A stretch of DNA of 50,754 bases from Clostridia bacterium (GTDB lineage: Bacteria; Bacillota; Clostridia; Peptostreptococcales; Anaerovoracaceae): positions 92,509-143,262 of the forward strand of contig JAUNMH010000004.1 of assembly GCA_030537495.1 (NCBI GenBank), read 5' to 3'. Of the stretch, positions 35,116 through 42,914 are shown piece after piece; position 1 is the stretch's first letter, and the number at the start of each line of letters is the position of its first letter. Made by a program: the position numbers and the translations under genes. The notes under the pieces are model-generated. The model saw nothing but the letters and a program-made list of their open reading frames with translations. It made no database searches and was not told where the DNA came from.

Positions 35116-36117
35116 TTACCTATCCAATATCAAATCATATAATGCAATTGCGCATGCCGCTTCCACGCAAGGCAGGGCTCTTGGCACTATGCACGGGTCG
35201 TGGCGCCCTCTAACTCCAAGGGTTTCAGCCATTTCTTTGCTGTAGCTGATGCTCCTTTGTTCCATGGAAATTGACGGGGTCGGCTTCACCGCAACCCTGA
35301 AAATTATAGGCATTCCCGACGTAATTCCGCCCAAAACGCCACCGTGGTTGTTTGTACGGGTCCGCACAACTTTGTCCTCGCCCTCGCCCTCGTAGTAAAA
35401 CTCGTCATTATTCTCGCTGCCGCGCAGCCTTCCGGCATCAAAACCAACTCCGAACTCTATTCCCTTAACGGCTGGAATTGCAAATACAGCCTTGGCAATA
35501 TTATTCTCTACTCCATCAAACATTGGATTTCCAATGCCTGCCGGTAGGCCATTTACAGTGCATTCAATGATTCCTCCAACGGAATCTCCTTTTTCTCTTG
35601 CCTCATCTATGGCAGCATATGGGTCTTCACTGTTTCCACCGATTTCTTTTATATTAGCATCTATGGTAATTCCCGATTCAGCCAAAATCTGCTTGATTAT
35701 TCCTCCTGCAATGCAAAGCGGCGCAGTAAGTCTTCCAGAAAAATGGCCTCCGCCACTGACATCCTCGAAGCCCTTGTATTTTACATGGGCAGTATAATCA
35801 ACATGTCCCGGTCTGGGAATGTCCCTTATATTATCGTAGTCTTGCGACTTTGTATTTGTGTTATGAATAATTGCAGTTAACGGGGCTCCGCAGGTTTTGT
35901 TCCCTACGAGACCGCTGAGAAACTCAGGCACGTCTGCCTCCTTGCGCGGCGTGGAGTACTTATTTTGGCCCGGCGCCCTGCGATCCATGAACGCCTGCAA
36001 TTCTTCCATATTAATCTCAAAACCTGCCGGCAGTCCGTCTACAGTCACTCCTATGGCATGAGAGTGAGACTGCCCGAAGATTGAAATTTGAATGTTTTTT
36101 CCGTAGGTTGAAGACAT
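35116..36117 (-). CDS. aroC: Chorismate synthase
   Basis: 333 aa, slightly shorter than the usual 350-390. It turns 5-enolpyruvylshikimate-3-phosphate into chorismate with reduced FMN. Signature blocks are IFGQSHSHAIGVTVDGLPAGF, RRAPGQNKYSTPRKEAD, GRPGHVDY-type RPGHVDYTAHVKYKGFEDVSGGGHFSGR, and the C-terminal GRHDPCIVPRALPCVEAACA. The gap to aroA is 1 base, so translation is coupled. Confidence 0.96.
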   Translation of the reverse strand: MSSTYGKNIQISIFGQSHSHAIGVTVDGLPAGFEINMEELQAFMDRRAPGQNKYSTPRKEADVPEFLSGLVGNKTCGAPLTAIIHNTNTKSQDYDNIRDIPRPGHVDYTAHVKYKGFEDVSGGGHFSGRLTAPLCIAGGIIKQILAESGITIDANIKEIGGNSEDPYAAIDEAREKGDSVGGIIECTVNGLPAGIGNPMFDGVENNIAKAVFAIPAVKGIEFGVGFDAGRLRGSENNDEFYYEGEGEDKVVRTRTNNHGGVLGGITSGMPIIFRVAVKPTPSISMEQRSISYSKEMAETLGVRGRHDPCIVPRALPCVEAACAIALYDLILDR

Positions 36118-36118
36118 A

Positions 36119-37513
36119 TTATTCTACCTTTCTATCTAGCTCTAAATCCCGCAAATCCTCAAAGAATCTCGGATATGATTTCGCTACTGCTTCCTTTCCT
36201 TCTATTTCTACCTTGCCTTCTGAAATAAGGGAGGCAATGGCCGCCATCATTGCTATGCGATGGTCGTTATGGGATGAAACCTTGCCACCCTTCAGCCTCT
36301 GAACCCCATGGATTACAAGGCCCTCAGGCTTTTCCTCTATATCAGCCCCCAAGGCGTTCAGAACCTGAGTCACCGATGCCAGCCTATCGCTTTCTTTTAT
36401 ACGAAGCCTGCCCGCATTTTTGATAACGGTGTCACCTGCCGCCGCAGATGCCAAAACCGCTAGCACCGGCACCATATCCGGAATCTGCGATGCGTCAATT
36501 TCAATGCCCACAAGACCTGTACTGGCCTGCGATTCTGCATTGCTAGCAGCGCCTCTGCCAGTCTGTGGCTCTGCGCCGGCTGGCGGACCGACCCAGATTT
36601 CGTCGGCCCTTGCGTCCACCCTTGCGCCAAACTCTTCCAAAATCGGCACAATGGCTTTGTCCCCCTGAAGGGAGTTTTGATCCAGGCCGCCTACCGCAAT
36701 GCCTCCCGGCACCAGTGCTCCAGCTGCAAGCCAGAAGCAGGCATTAGACCAGTCGCCTTCAACAGTATAACTTCCCGGGCTCACGTATTTCTGACCGCCC
36801 GGAACATTGTAGATATGAGCAGCCTCCTCGCCAGGCATTACGGTGGATCCAGACCTTCTTACCTCACCTGGCTCCTCGTCCACTTCAATTCCAAAGTCCC
36901 TTAGGACTTTCATCGTCATATCCACATAGGCCTTTGATTCAAATTTACCACTTATAATTATTCTGCTGTCCCCTTCCAAAAGAGGTAGCGCAAACAGCAA
37001 GCCGCTAATATACTGGCTGGAAACGTCTCCGGCTATGTTAAAGTCCCCGGCCTCAAGCTGCCCCTCAATGGTAAGAGGAATGCTTCCCATAGGACTTAAT
37101 TTGCAGCCATGGCGTGTAAGTTCCTCATACAAAGGAGATAAAGGTCTTTCCGGCAATCTTCCTTCACCGTAAAAGTCAGCGCTGTGCCCCAAAGCTCCCA
37201 TAATAGGAAGCAAGAATCTCAAAGTTGACCCGCTTTCCCCTGGGTGCATTTCCCTTTGACCTGCGACCAAAGCCTCCAGACATGAAATTGTCGCATCGAT
37301 ATCCTTCGAGCTTGCCCTGCACTCGACCTGGACAACACTGCCCAGCCTAGCTAGTGCGCTGGAATCGGTCTCCTTTCTTTCAGAAAGCCTTCCACTGTCA
37401 GCGAAATCTCGACTCGAGATTTCGCCATCTGCACCGCACAGCTTCGCTAGTGCGCTACAGATATATGCTCTATGCGCCATGGATTTCGATGAAATTATAT
37501 CTATTTTTCTCAT
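36119..37513 (-). CDS. aroA: 5-enolpyruvylshikimate-3-phosphate synthase
   Basis: 464 aa from the ATG at 37513, which overlaps the aroB stop (ATGA). That is about 35 residues above the usual length. Conserved parts: SKSMAHRAYI, GESGSTLRFLLP, SSQYISGLLFALPL, IPDMVPVLAVLA and SHNDHRIAMMAAIA. Two stretches look inserted: residues of about 28-45 after the first helix, where the DNA is a perfect 12-1-12 palindrome (37401-37425), and about 308-336, a Pro/Ala/Gly/Ser-rich segment. The key SKS lysine, LRFLLP arginine and NDHR residues are all kept, so activity is expected. Confidence 0.94.
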   Translation of the reverse strand: MRKIDIISSKSMAHRAYICSALAKLCGADGEISSRDFADSGRLSERKETDSSALARLGSVVQVECRASSKDIDATISCLEALVAGQREMHPGESGSTLRFLLPIMGALGHSADFYGEGRLPERPLSPLYEELTRHGCKLSPMGSIPLTIEGQLEAGDFNIAGDVSSQYISGLLFALPLLEGDSRIIISGKFESKAYVDMTMKVLRDFGIEVDEEPGEVRRSGSTVMPGEEAAHIYNVPGGQKYVSPGSYTVEGDWSNACFWLAAGALVPGGIAVGGLDQNSLQGDKAIVPILEEFGARVDARADEIWVGPPAGAEPQTGRGAASNAESQASTGLVGIEIDASQIPDMVPVLAVLASAAAGDTVIKNAGRLRIKESDRLASVTQVLNALGADIEEKPEGLVIHGVQRLKGGKVSSHNDHRIAMMAAIASLISEGKVEIEGKEAVAKSYPRFFEDLRDLELDRKVE

Positions 37514-38493
37514 AGAATTTCCCTTAATTCTTCTGTGCTGATTCTCTTCAGCACACATTTTCCAATTCTCTCAGGAACAACCAGGTCAATTACTCCGGCC
37601 TTCCTCTTTTTATCGGAAAGCATAATCTTATAAAGCTCTTCCATTTTGTAATCAATGGATAAATCGAAGCCGTATTCTTCCAGTAGGCTTCTGATTTCTG
37701 CCGCACATTCCTTGCTGCACCAGCCCTGTCTTGCTGAAATATCCGCCACCTCCGCCATTCCCTTAGCCACAGCAAAACCGTGTCCTATGGCAAAATTGCT
37801 GGCGCGCTCAATGGCGTGGCCAATGGTATGTCCAAAGTTTAGGAGCTGACGCTTTCCGTTGTCAAACTCGTCCTCTGCGACTATTTGGGTTTTGATGGAG
37901 ACGCAGCACTCCATGATTTCCGGCAGATTTGCCTTGACATTAGAAACATCCGAAAGCAATTCCCAAAGCTCCTCATCGGCCAAAACCCCGTATTTAATGA
38001 CCTCCGCCATACCCTCAAGAAAAATTTCAGGCGGCAGAGACTCAAGCATGGACAGGTCGCGCCAGATGAGGGCCGGTTGATGAAAGGCCCCTGCCAAATT
38101 CTTGCCCGCCGGCAGATTTATGGCGGTTTTGCCGCCAATGGACGAATCCACAAGGGCCAAAACCGTCGTCGGCACCTGAATCACCTTGATTCCCCTAAGA
38201 TAAGTGGCCGCCACAAAACCGGTCAAATCCCCAACTACGCCGCCGCCAAGAGCCACAAGCCCATCGGCCCTAGTAATGGGAATTTCCGCTAAAAAATTCA
38301 TGAGCTTCAGGTAAGTCTCCCCGCTTTTGGACTCCTCCCCAGGAGCCACCACATAGCTACAAACCTTGAAACCACTGTCTTCCAGTTCTTTAACACATTT
38401 GTCTAAATAAAGAGGCTTCACGTTCTCGTCGGTGACCACCACCAGGGTGTCGCCGCCTAAAACTTTCTTAACAGCTTCGCCTAATCCCTGCAT
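37510..38493 (-). CDS. aroB: 3-dehydroquinate synthase
   Basis: 327 aa, shorter than the usual 350-360. The N-terminal strand that normally precedes the first VTDENV block is missing, and an in-frame TGA three codons before the ATG rules out a longer start. NAD- and metal-site blocks are intact: APGEESKS, GGGVVGDLTGFVAATYLRGI, VPTTVLALVDSSIGGKTAIN, KNLAGAFHQP, AEVIKYG and LNFGHTIGHAIE. It overlaps tyrA by 13 bases and aroA by 4. Confidence 0.95.
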   Translation of the reverse strand: MQGLGEAVKKVLGGDTLVVVTDENVKPLYLDKCVKELEDSGFKVCSYVVAPGEESKSGETYLKLMNFLAEIPITRADGLVALGGGVVGDLTGFVAATYLRGIKVIQVPTTVLALVDSSIGGKTAINLPAGKNLAGAFHQPALIWRDLSMLESLPPEIFLEGMAEVIKYGVLADEELWELLSDVSNVKANLPEIMECCVSIKTQIVAEDEFDNGKRQLLNFGHTIGHAIERASNFAIGHGFAVAKGMAEVADISARQGWCSKECAAEIRSLLEEYGFDLSIDYKMEELYKIMLSDKKRKAGVIDLVVPERIGKCVLKRISTEELREIL

Positions 38494-39326
38494 TTCTTCT
38501 CAACCTCAACTTTTCTCTCTCGTCCCGAAGCGAGCAGCTGCCGCATTTTCTCGGCATCCTGGTCCTCCAATGCCTTGGAATACTCCTGTAGCTCGTCGAT
38601 GAGAGTATCTATTTCAAACTTCAAATTATCCCTATTTTCCATGAACAGCTCCGTCCACATGTCCGCGTCTAGGTACGCAACGCGAGTGAAATCGCGGTAG
38701 CTGCCCGCCGAAATTGCGACCCCGTCGTCTAAGGCTGTTTGGCTCTTGATGAAGGCGTTGGACACCACGTGGGCCATCTGCGACGTAAAAGCGATGATTT
38801 TGTCATGCTCCTCGGCGCTGCACGCAATAATTCGATCAAAACCAGCAGCGTGGATTATTTTCCTCATCTTGCTGAGTTCCTCAATCCCCATGTCCTTGCC
38901 CGTCACCACGGCGAAAGGCGCGCCCTCGAAAAGGTCGTACCTGCTGTTCTTAAAACCGCCAAATTGCAGCCCCGCCATAGGGTGGCCACCCACATAGGTG
39001 AAGCCGTATTCCTCGGCCAGCCTGAAGCCCGCCTCGCAGACCCTTCTCTTGGTTCCGCAGCAGTCGATTACCATAACGCTCTCGGCGATTTCAGGCGCCT
39101 TCTCCTCCATCCATTTTACCGCAGGAACCGGTGGAATTGCAATCATTATGCAGTCACATTCGTTCATATTTTCGTCTGTCAATGGCGCGTCTATGGCGTC
39201 CGCCATTTCAGCGAATTGCGTAGTCAGTGGGTTTTGATCGAAACCCACAACCGAAAAGCCCGCCTGCTTGTATGCACGCGCCAGGGAGCCGCCGATTAGC
39301 CCCAGGCCGATGATTCCGATTTTCAT
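38481..39326 (-). CDS. tyrA: Prephenate dehydrogenase
   Basis: 281 aa. NAD-dependent conversion of prephenate to 4-hydroxyphenylpyruvate. N-terminal Rossmann motif GLGLIGGSLARAYKQAGFSVVGFD, catalytic region GGHPMAG, and helical dimer domain. No ACT domain is present, unlike the Bacillus enzyme, so Tyr control may rest on the transcriptional leader. It starts 1 base after the aroF stop. Confidence 0.94.
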   Translation of the reverse strand: MKIGIIGLGLIGGSLARAYKQAGFSVVGFDQNPLTTQFAEMADAIDAPLTDENMNECDCIMIAIPPVPAVKWMEEKAPEIAESVMVIDCCGTKRRVCEAGFRLAEEYGFTYVGGHPMAGLQFGGFKNSRYDLFEGAPFAVVTGKDMGIEELSKMRKIIHAAGFDRIIACSAEEHDKIIAFTSQMAHVVSNAFIKSQTALDDGVAISAGSYRDFTRVAYLDADMWTELFMENRDNLKFEIDTLIDELQEYSKALEDQDAEKMRQLLASGRERKVEVEKKCRD

Positions 39327-39327
39327 T

Positions 39328-40326
39328 TTAAATCACCTCGCGAATCTTGTTGACTTTTCCCATAAGCGTTGCAAATTGTGCCGGTGTCAGTGACTGTGCA
39401 CCGTCGCAAAGTGCCTTGGCCGGATTGTTGTGAACCTCGATCATAAGACCGTCAGCCCCGCATGCTGCAGCAGCTAGAGCCATTGGTTCCACTAGGTCTG
39501 CGTGACCTGTAGCGTGGCTCGGGTCGATGACAACCGGCAGATGAGTCAGCCTGTGAAGCACAGGAACTGCCGAAAGGTCAAGGGTGTTTCTCGTGTAAGT
39601 CTCGAAAGTTCTGATTCCTCTTTCGCAAAGAATTACGTTTTCGTTGCCGCCGGCCATAATGTACTCAGCGCTCATAAGTAGTTCCTTAATTGTGTTTGCA
39701 AGACCTCTCTTCAGCAGAATTGTCTTCTTTGTCTTGCCCAGCTCCTTCAGAAGCTCGAAGTTCTGCATGTTTCTTGCGCCAACCTGAATCACGTCAACGT
39801 CTTCGAAAAGCGGAAGATGGCTGGCGTCCATAATTTCTGTAACAATTGGAAGCCCAGTGTGCTTCTTGGCCTCCAGCAGTAGCTCGATTCCTTCAGCCTT
39901 CATGCCCTGGAAGTCGTATGGGGAAGTTCTTGGCTTAAAAGCTCCGCCTCTTAGAAGCGTTGCCCCTGCTGCCTTTACGCCCTCTGCCACTTCTTTAATC
40001 TGTGCCGGATTCTCAACTGAGCACGGCCCTGCAATTACTGCAAAATTGCCTCCGCCGATTTTCACTCCATTGACATCTATAACTGAATCCTCCGGATGGA
40101 AATGCCTGTTAGCACTCTTAAATGGCTCTGAAACCTTAGTCACTTTCTCTACAATATCAAGGAGTTCCAGCATTTCCGGATCGATATTGGAGGTGTTTCC
40201 AATTAGCCCCAGCACCGTATAAGTTTCGCCCTGGGATTCGTGAACTGTAACGCCCTGCTCTTCAAACCAGTGAATTAACTGCGCCCTCTGCTCTTCTGTT
40301 GTGTTGGGTTTTAAAACTGTAATCAT
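39328..40326 (-). CDS. aroF: 3-deoxy-7-phosphoheptulonate synthase (DAHP synthase, class I beta)
   Basis: 332 aa from the ATG at 40326, chosen for the GGAGGT site 7 bases upstream; an in-frame ATG 14 codons earlier lies within the leader terminator. An N-terminal ferredoxin-like domain (about 1-70, VLKPNTTEEQRAQLIHWFEEQGV) that can bind aromatic effectors precedes the KDO8P/DAHP synthase barrel with GPCSVEN, LRGGAFKPRTSPYDFQG, QVGARNMQNFELL and DPSHATG. It is the first committed shikimate enzyme and the first structural gene after the Tyr/Phe leader. Confidence 0.96.
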   Translation of the reverse strand: MITVLKPNTTEEQRAQLIHWFEEQGVTVHESQGETYTVLGLIGNTSNIDPEMLELLDIVEKVTKVSEPFKSANRHFHPEDSVIDVNGVKIGGGNFAVIAGPCSVENPAQIKEVAEGVKAAGATLLRGGAFKPRTSPYDFQGMKAEGIELLLEAKKHTGLPIVTEIMDASHLPLFEDVDVIQVGARNMQNFELLKELGKTKKTILLKRGLANTIKELLMSAEYIMAGGNENVILCERGIRTFETYTRNTLDLSAVPVLHRLTHLPVVIDPSHATGHADLVEPMALAAAACGADGLMIEVHNNPAKALCDGAQSLTPAQFATLMGKVNKIREVI

Positions 40327-40354
40327 CTTTCTACCTCCATAAATTTCCTTAATC

Positions 40355-40389
40355 AAAAACTCCGCCAATCGGTTTCGACTGCGGAGTTT
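40355..40389 (-). terminator. Attenuator terminator of the aromatic operon
   Basis: AAACTCCGC pairs with GCGGAGTTT over 9 bp, followed by TTT; it ends about 29 bases before the aroF ATG. The upstream arm can instead pair with AGTTTG at 40441-40446 and GCTGC at 40455-40459 to make an antiterminator. Confidence 0.88.
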
Positions 40390-40464
40390 GTAAGTAATCT
40401 AAATATTAAATCTTCTGTGTATAAAACTTGCGTAATCACTCAAACTTTTTCATTGCAGCAAAAC

Positions 40465-40533
40465 CTACTCCTTCTTGTCCATAAAGAAAAAGTAATAATA
40501 ATAGTATTCTGCTGCAAAAAACATATTTTTCAT
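40465..40533 (-). CDS. Tyr/Phe-rich leader peptide of the aromatic operon
   Basis: 22 codons starting ATGAAAAATATG. The middle reads AAEYYYYYFFFMD: five Tyr codons in a row followed by three Phe codons, plus two Phe codons near the start. The stop is TAG at 40465-40467. AAAGGA lies 13 bases before the ATG, somewhat far. The segment encoding Phe-Ala-Ala (TTGCAGCA, 40510-40517) is complementary over 8 bases to TGCTGCAA (40453-40460) just after the stop, giving the protector hairpin expected of ribosome-mediated attenuation. Stalling at the Tyr/Phe run would hide the first strand and free the second for the antiterminator. Confidence 0.85.
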   Translation of the reverse strand: MKNMFFAAEYYYYYFFFMDKKE

Positions 40534-40564
40534 GATTACATTTCGTTCCTTTCGTAAGTATGGG

Positions 40565-40570
40565 ATTATA
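40565..40570 (-). promoter_or_regulatory. -10 box of the aromatic operon promoter
   Basis: A perfect TATAAT on the minus strand 32 bases before the leader ATG. The -35 is weak: GAAGTT at 18 bases or TTGAAG at 20 bases. Confidence 0.6.
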
Positions 40571-40634
40571 CTACCACATCGCCGGAGGAACTTCAAGTGT
40601 TTTTCACAAATTAATTATATTATTTTTGTGGATA

Positions 40635-42188
40635 TTACACAACTTTCGTAGTCCAGTCTTCGAGATTCCAAATGTCAGTCACAATATCCTCATAGAATTC
40701 AGGTTCATGACTTACTAGAATTACAGTGCCCTTAAAGTCTCTAACAGCTTCCTTAAGCACATCCTTCGCCACTGGATCCAGATGGTTAGTAGGTTCGTCT
40801 AAAACCAGTAAATTCATAGGGTTCTGCATCAGCTTGCACAGTCTGAACTTAGCATTCTCGCCTCCGCTAAGTACCCTAACCTGGCTCTCTATATGTTCTG
40901 TTGTAAGTCCGCACTTAGCAAGTGCTCTTCTTACTTCCCCATTGTCCATTGCTGGGAATTCATCCCAGAAATCCTGTAGCGCAGTTTTGCTGCTTCCATC
41001 GTGTTCCTGTTCAAAATATGCCGGTTCAGCATAATAATCCAGCTTAACCTCTCCATCAAAGGCAGGAATAATTCCAAGCATAGTCTTCAGCAATGTGGAC
41101 TTACCAAGACCGTTTACACCCTTAATAGCAATCTTCTTTCCTCTTTCAACATGGAAAGTCAGTGGATTTGTAAGAGCTTCATCGTATCCGATTACTAAGT
41201 TTTCTGCCTCAATTACATACTTGCCCGGCGCTCTTGAATAATCGAACTGAAATACCGGCTTTGGTTTATCCTTAATCAGCTCGATTTTTTCCATTTTATC
41301 TAGCTTCTTCTGTCTGGATTTTGCCATATTAGTTGTAGCTATACGAGCTTTATTTCTAGCTATGAAATCTTCCAGATCCGCGATTTCCTTCTGCTGCTTC
41401 TTATACGCCTGCTCTAGCTGTGCACGCTTAATATCGTACATGCGCATAAAGTCGTCATAGTTTCCTGCATATCTTGTAAGCACGCCCTCTTCAACGTGGT
41501 AAACAACGTTTACTACATCATTAAGGAACGGAATATCATGGGAAACCAGCAGGAACGCGTTCTCGTAATTCTGAAGGAAACGAGTCAGCCAGATAATATG
41601 GTTCTCATCCAGATAGTTAGTCGGCTCGTCCAAAATCAAAATCATTGGGTCCTCTAGAAGAAGTTTTGTTAGAAGAACCTTGGAACGCTGACCTCCTGAA
41701 AGTTCTGAAACATCCTTGTCCAGCCCAATATCGCCGAGGCCTAAGCCGTTCGCGTACTCTTCAATTTTTGAATCTATTGTATAGAACCCACTGTGTTCCA
41801 GAATGTCCTGAATTTCCGCAGCGTCCTCCATAAGTTTTGCCATTTCTTCATCTGACGCTGTAGCCATCTTGTCATAAGCCTCAAGCATTTCCTTTTCCAA
41901 ATCGAAGAAGTGTGCGAAGGCTTCGCGAAGTACCTCTCTGATAGTTTTGCCCGGGCTCAGAGTTGTTCTCTGGTCTAGATACCCTGTGGTGATACGGTTA
42001 CACCAGCTAACCGTACCGGAATCCGGCATCAGATTACCTGTAATAATATTTAAAAAAGTCGACTTTCCTTCGCCGTTAGCGCCGACAAGAGCAACGTGCT
42101 CGCCCTTGTTCAGCCTAAAAGAAGCATCGTCAAGAATTTGTCTTCCCCCAAAACCGTGAGAGACCTTATCCACTATTAGTACACTCAT
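40635..42188 (-). CDS. ABC-F family ATPase
   Basis: 517 aa with two ATP-binding cassettes and no membrane helices, the form of ABC-F proteins that act at the ribosome. First cassette: GANGEGKST, LSGGQRSK, LILDEPTNYLD. Second: GVNGLGKST, LSGGENAK, LVLDEPTNHLD. The linker between them is a basic coiled coil (about 235-300). The length and short linker suit the YbiT/YkpA-like subgroup and not an obvious antibiotic-resistance type. It is monocistronic and upstream of the aromatic promoter; no strong terminator is seen between them. Confidence 0.93.
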   Translation of the reverse strand: MSVLIVDKVSHGFGGRQILDDASFRLNKGEHVALVGANGEGKSTFLNIITGNLMPDSGTVSWCNRITTGYLDQRTTLSPGKTIREVLREAFAHFFDLEKEMLEAYDKMATASDEEMAKLMEDAAEIQDILEHSGFYTIDSKIEEYANGLGLGDIGLDKDVSELSGGQRSKVLLTKLLLEDPMILILDEPTNYLDENHIIWLTRFLQNYENAFLLVSHDIPFLNDVVNVVYHVEEGVLTRYAGNYDDFMRMYDIKRAQLEQAYKKQQKEIADLEDFIARNKARIATTNMAKSRQKKLDKMEKIELIKDKPKPVFQFDYSRAPGKYVIEAENLVIGYDEALTNPLTFHVERGKKIAIKGVNGLGKSTLLKTMLGIIPAFDGEVKLDYYAEPAYFEQEHDGSSKTALQDFWDEFPAMDNGEVRRALAKCGLTTEHIESQVRVLSGGENAKFRLCKLMQNPMNLLVLDEPTNHLDPVAKDVLKEAVRDFKGTVILVSHEPEFYEDIVTDIWNLEDWTTKVV

Positions 42189-42266
42189 TCTGTCATATCT
42201 CCATTTTCCACTTTATTTATTGTTTTGTCGTTTGCTTATTTTATTTCGCTGTGCGCGTTGCGCTAC

Positions 42267-42313
42267 GTGCTGCAACTCTTACGTCGCTTCGCGTGCTGTA
42301 AATCTTGCGTCGC
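42267..42313. repeat. GC-rich direct repeat upstream of the ABC-F gene
   Basis: GTGCTGCAACTCTTACGTCGC (42267, first 20 bases plus C) and a copy with three changes at 42293, a 26-bp period; a further TTACGTCGC follows at 42332. This GC-rich non-coding block covers 42250-42360 and differs in composition from its surroundings. Confidence 0.6.
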
Positions 42314-42478
42314 ATGCTATAGGCCACGCGGTTACGTCGCCTTCTGCTTCCTGTGCGCACATACATAGTTAGTTTATCATTTTTTTGTTGATGCCGCAAG
42401 CATTTCACTACATCTCCTGCTAATGTAAATGGCAGTCGCTAACTTAGTAGAGGATGCCGCCCTATTAAAGGACTCGAT

Positions 42479-42744
42479 TCTATCAGTTCTGGCATATTAA
42501 GCCTTTTTTGAAGATGCAGTACCAAAATACATGATAAAAACCTACTCTTACCGCCTTGTTTTCTATTGTACCAGGTTCTAGAAAGACTCTTGCATTATTT
42601 TCTATACAAGAATTGTCCCTTTCTAGAGATAATGTATGTGATGTGGGTAATTCTGTTGGGAGTATTTGACATTTTGTGCTGTAGCTTAGTGTTAGCTTGG
42701 TACTGACTAATTTGAAATCTCAAAATGTGCCAGAAATGATACAT
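42479..42744. mobile_element. Inverted-repeat element, copy 1 (MITE-like)
   Basis: A 266-base non-coding unit with imperfect terminal inverted repeats of about 45 bases. The right arm reads TTGGTACT ... AAATGTGCCAGAAATGATA outward; the left arm reads TCTATCAGTTCTGGCATATT ... CAGTACCAA. A central stem (TCTAGAAAG at 42577, CTTTCTAGA at 42619) lies between. The same arms in the same arrangement occur at 46274-46570. There is no transposase and no clear target-site duplication. It fills most of the gap between the ABC-F and MATE genes. Confidence 0.7.
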
Positions 42745-42841
42745 TGACTAAAGGATTTGAGTGGCTAGTAGGAGACTGTGGCATGATAAACATTAAAAAA
42801 TAATTTTCTTAAATAGCCTACTAGAAATTTCTATTAGTTTT

Positions 42842-42849
42842 GATATAAT
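42842..42849 (+). promoter_or_regulatory. Extended -10 promoter of the MATE gene
   Basis: TGATATAAT gives an extended -10 (TGn plus TATAAT). The -35 is poor. A CTAGTAGG/CCTACTAG inverted pair (42762-42826) lies just upstream. Confidence 0.55.
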
Positions 42850-42914
42850 CTTTCTTAGAAACGTGTGCGCATGGGAGGCGCATTTACGATAATCGAAGGG
42901 AGGCGCGCCTATAA

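Noticed and set aside
38739..39299. 186-aa plus-strand ORF
   Set aside because: It is a mirror frame of tyrA, has no ribosome site and no family resemblance.
40355..40570. T-box leader for the aromatic operon
   Set aside because: No T-box sequence (AGGGTGGNACCGCG-like) or specifier stem is present; the Tyr/Phe leader peptide explains the layout better.
42189..42914. A lost gene in the 726-base gap before the MATE gene
   Set aside because: No fragment translates into a recognisable family in any frame; the gap is explained by GC-rich repeats, the inverted-repeat element and the MATE promoter.
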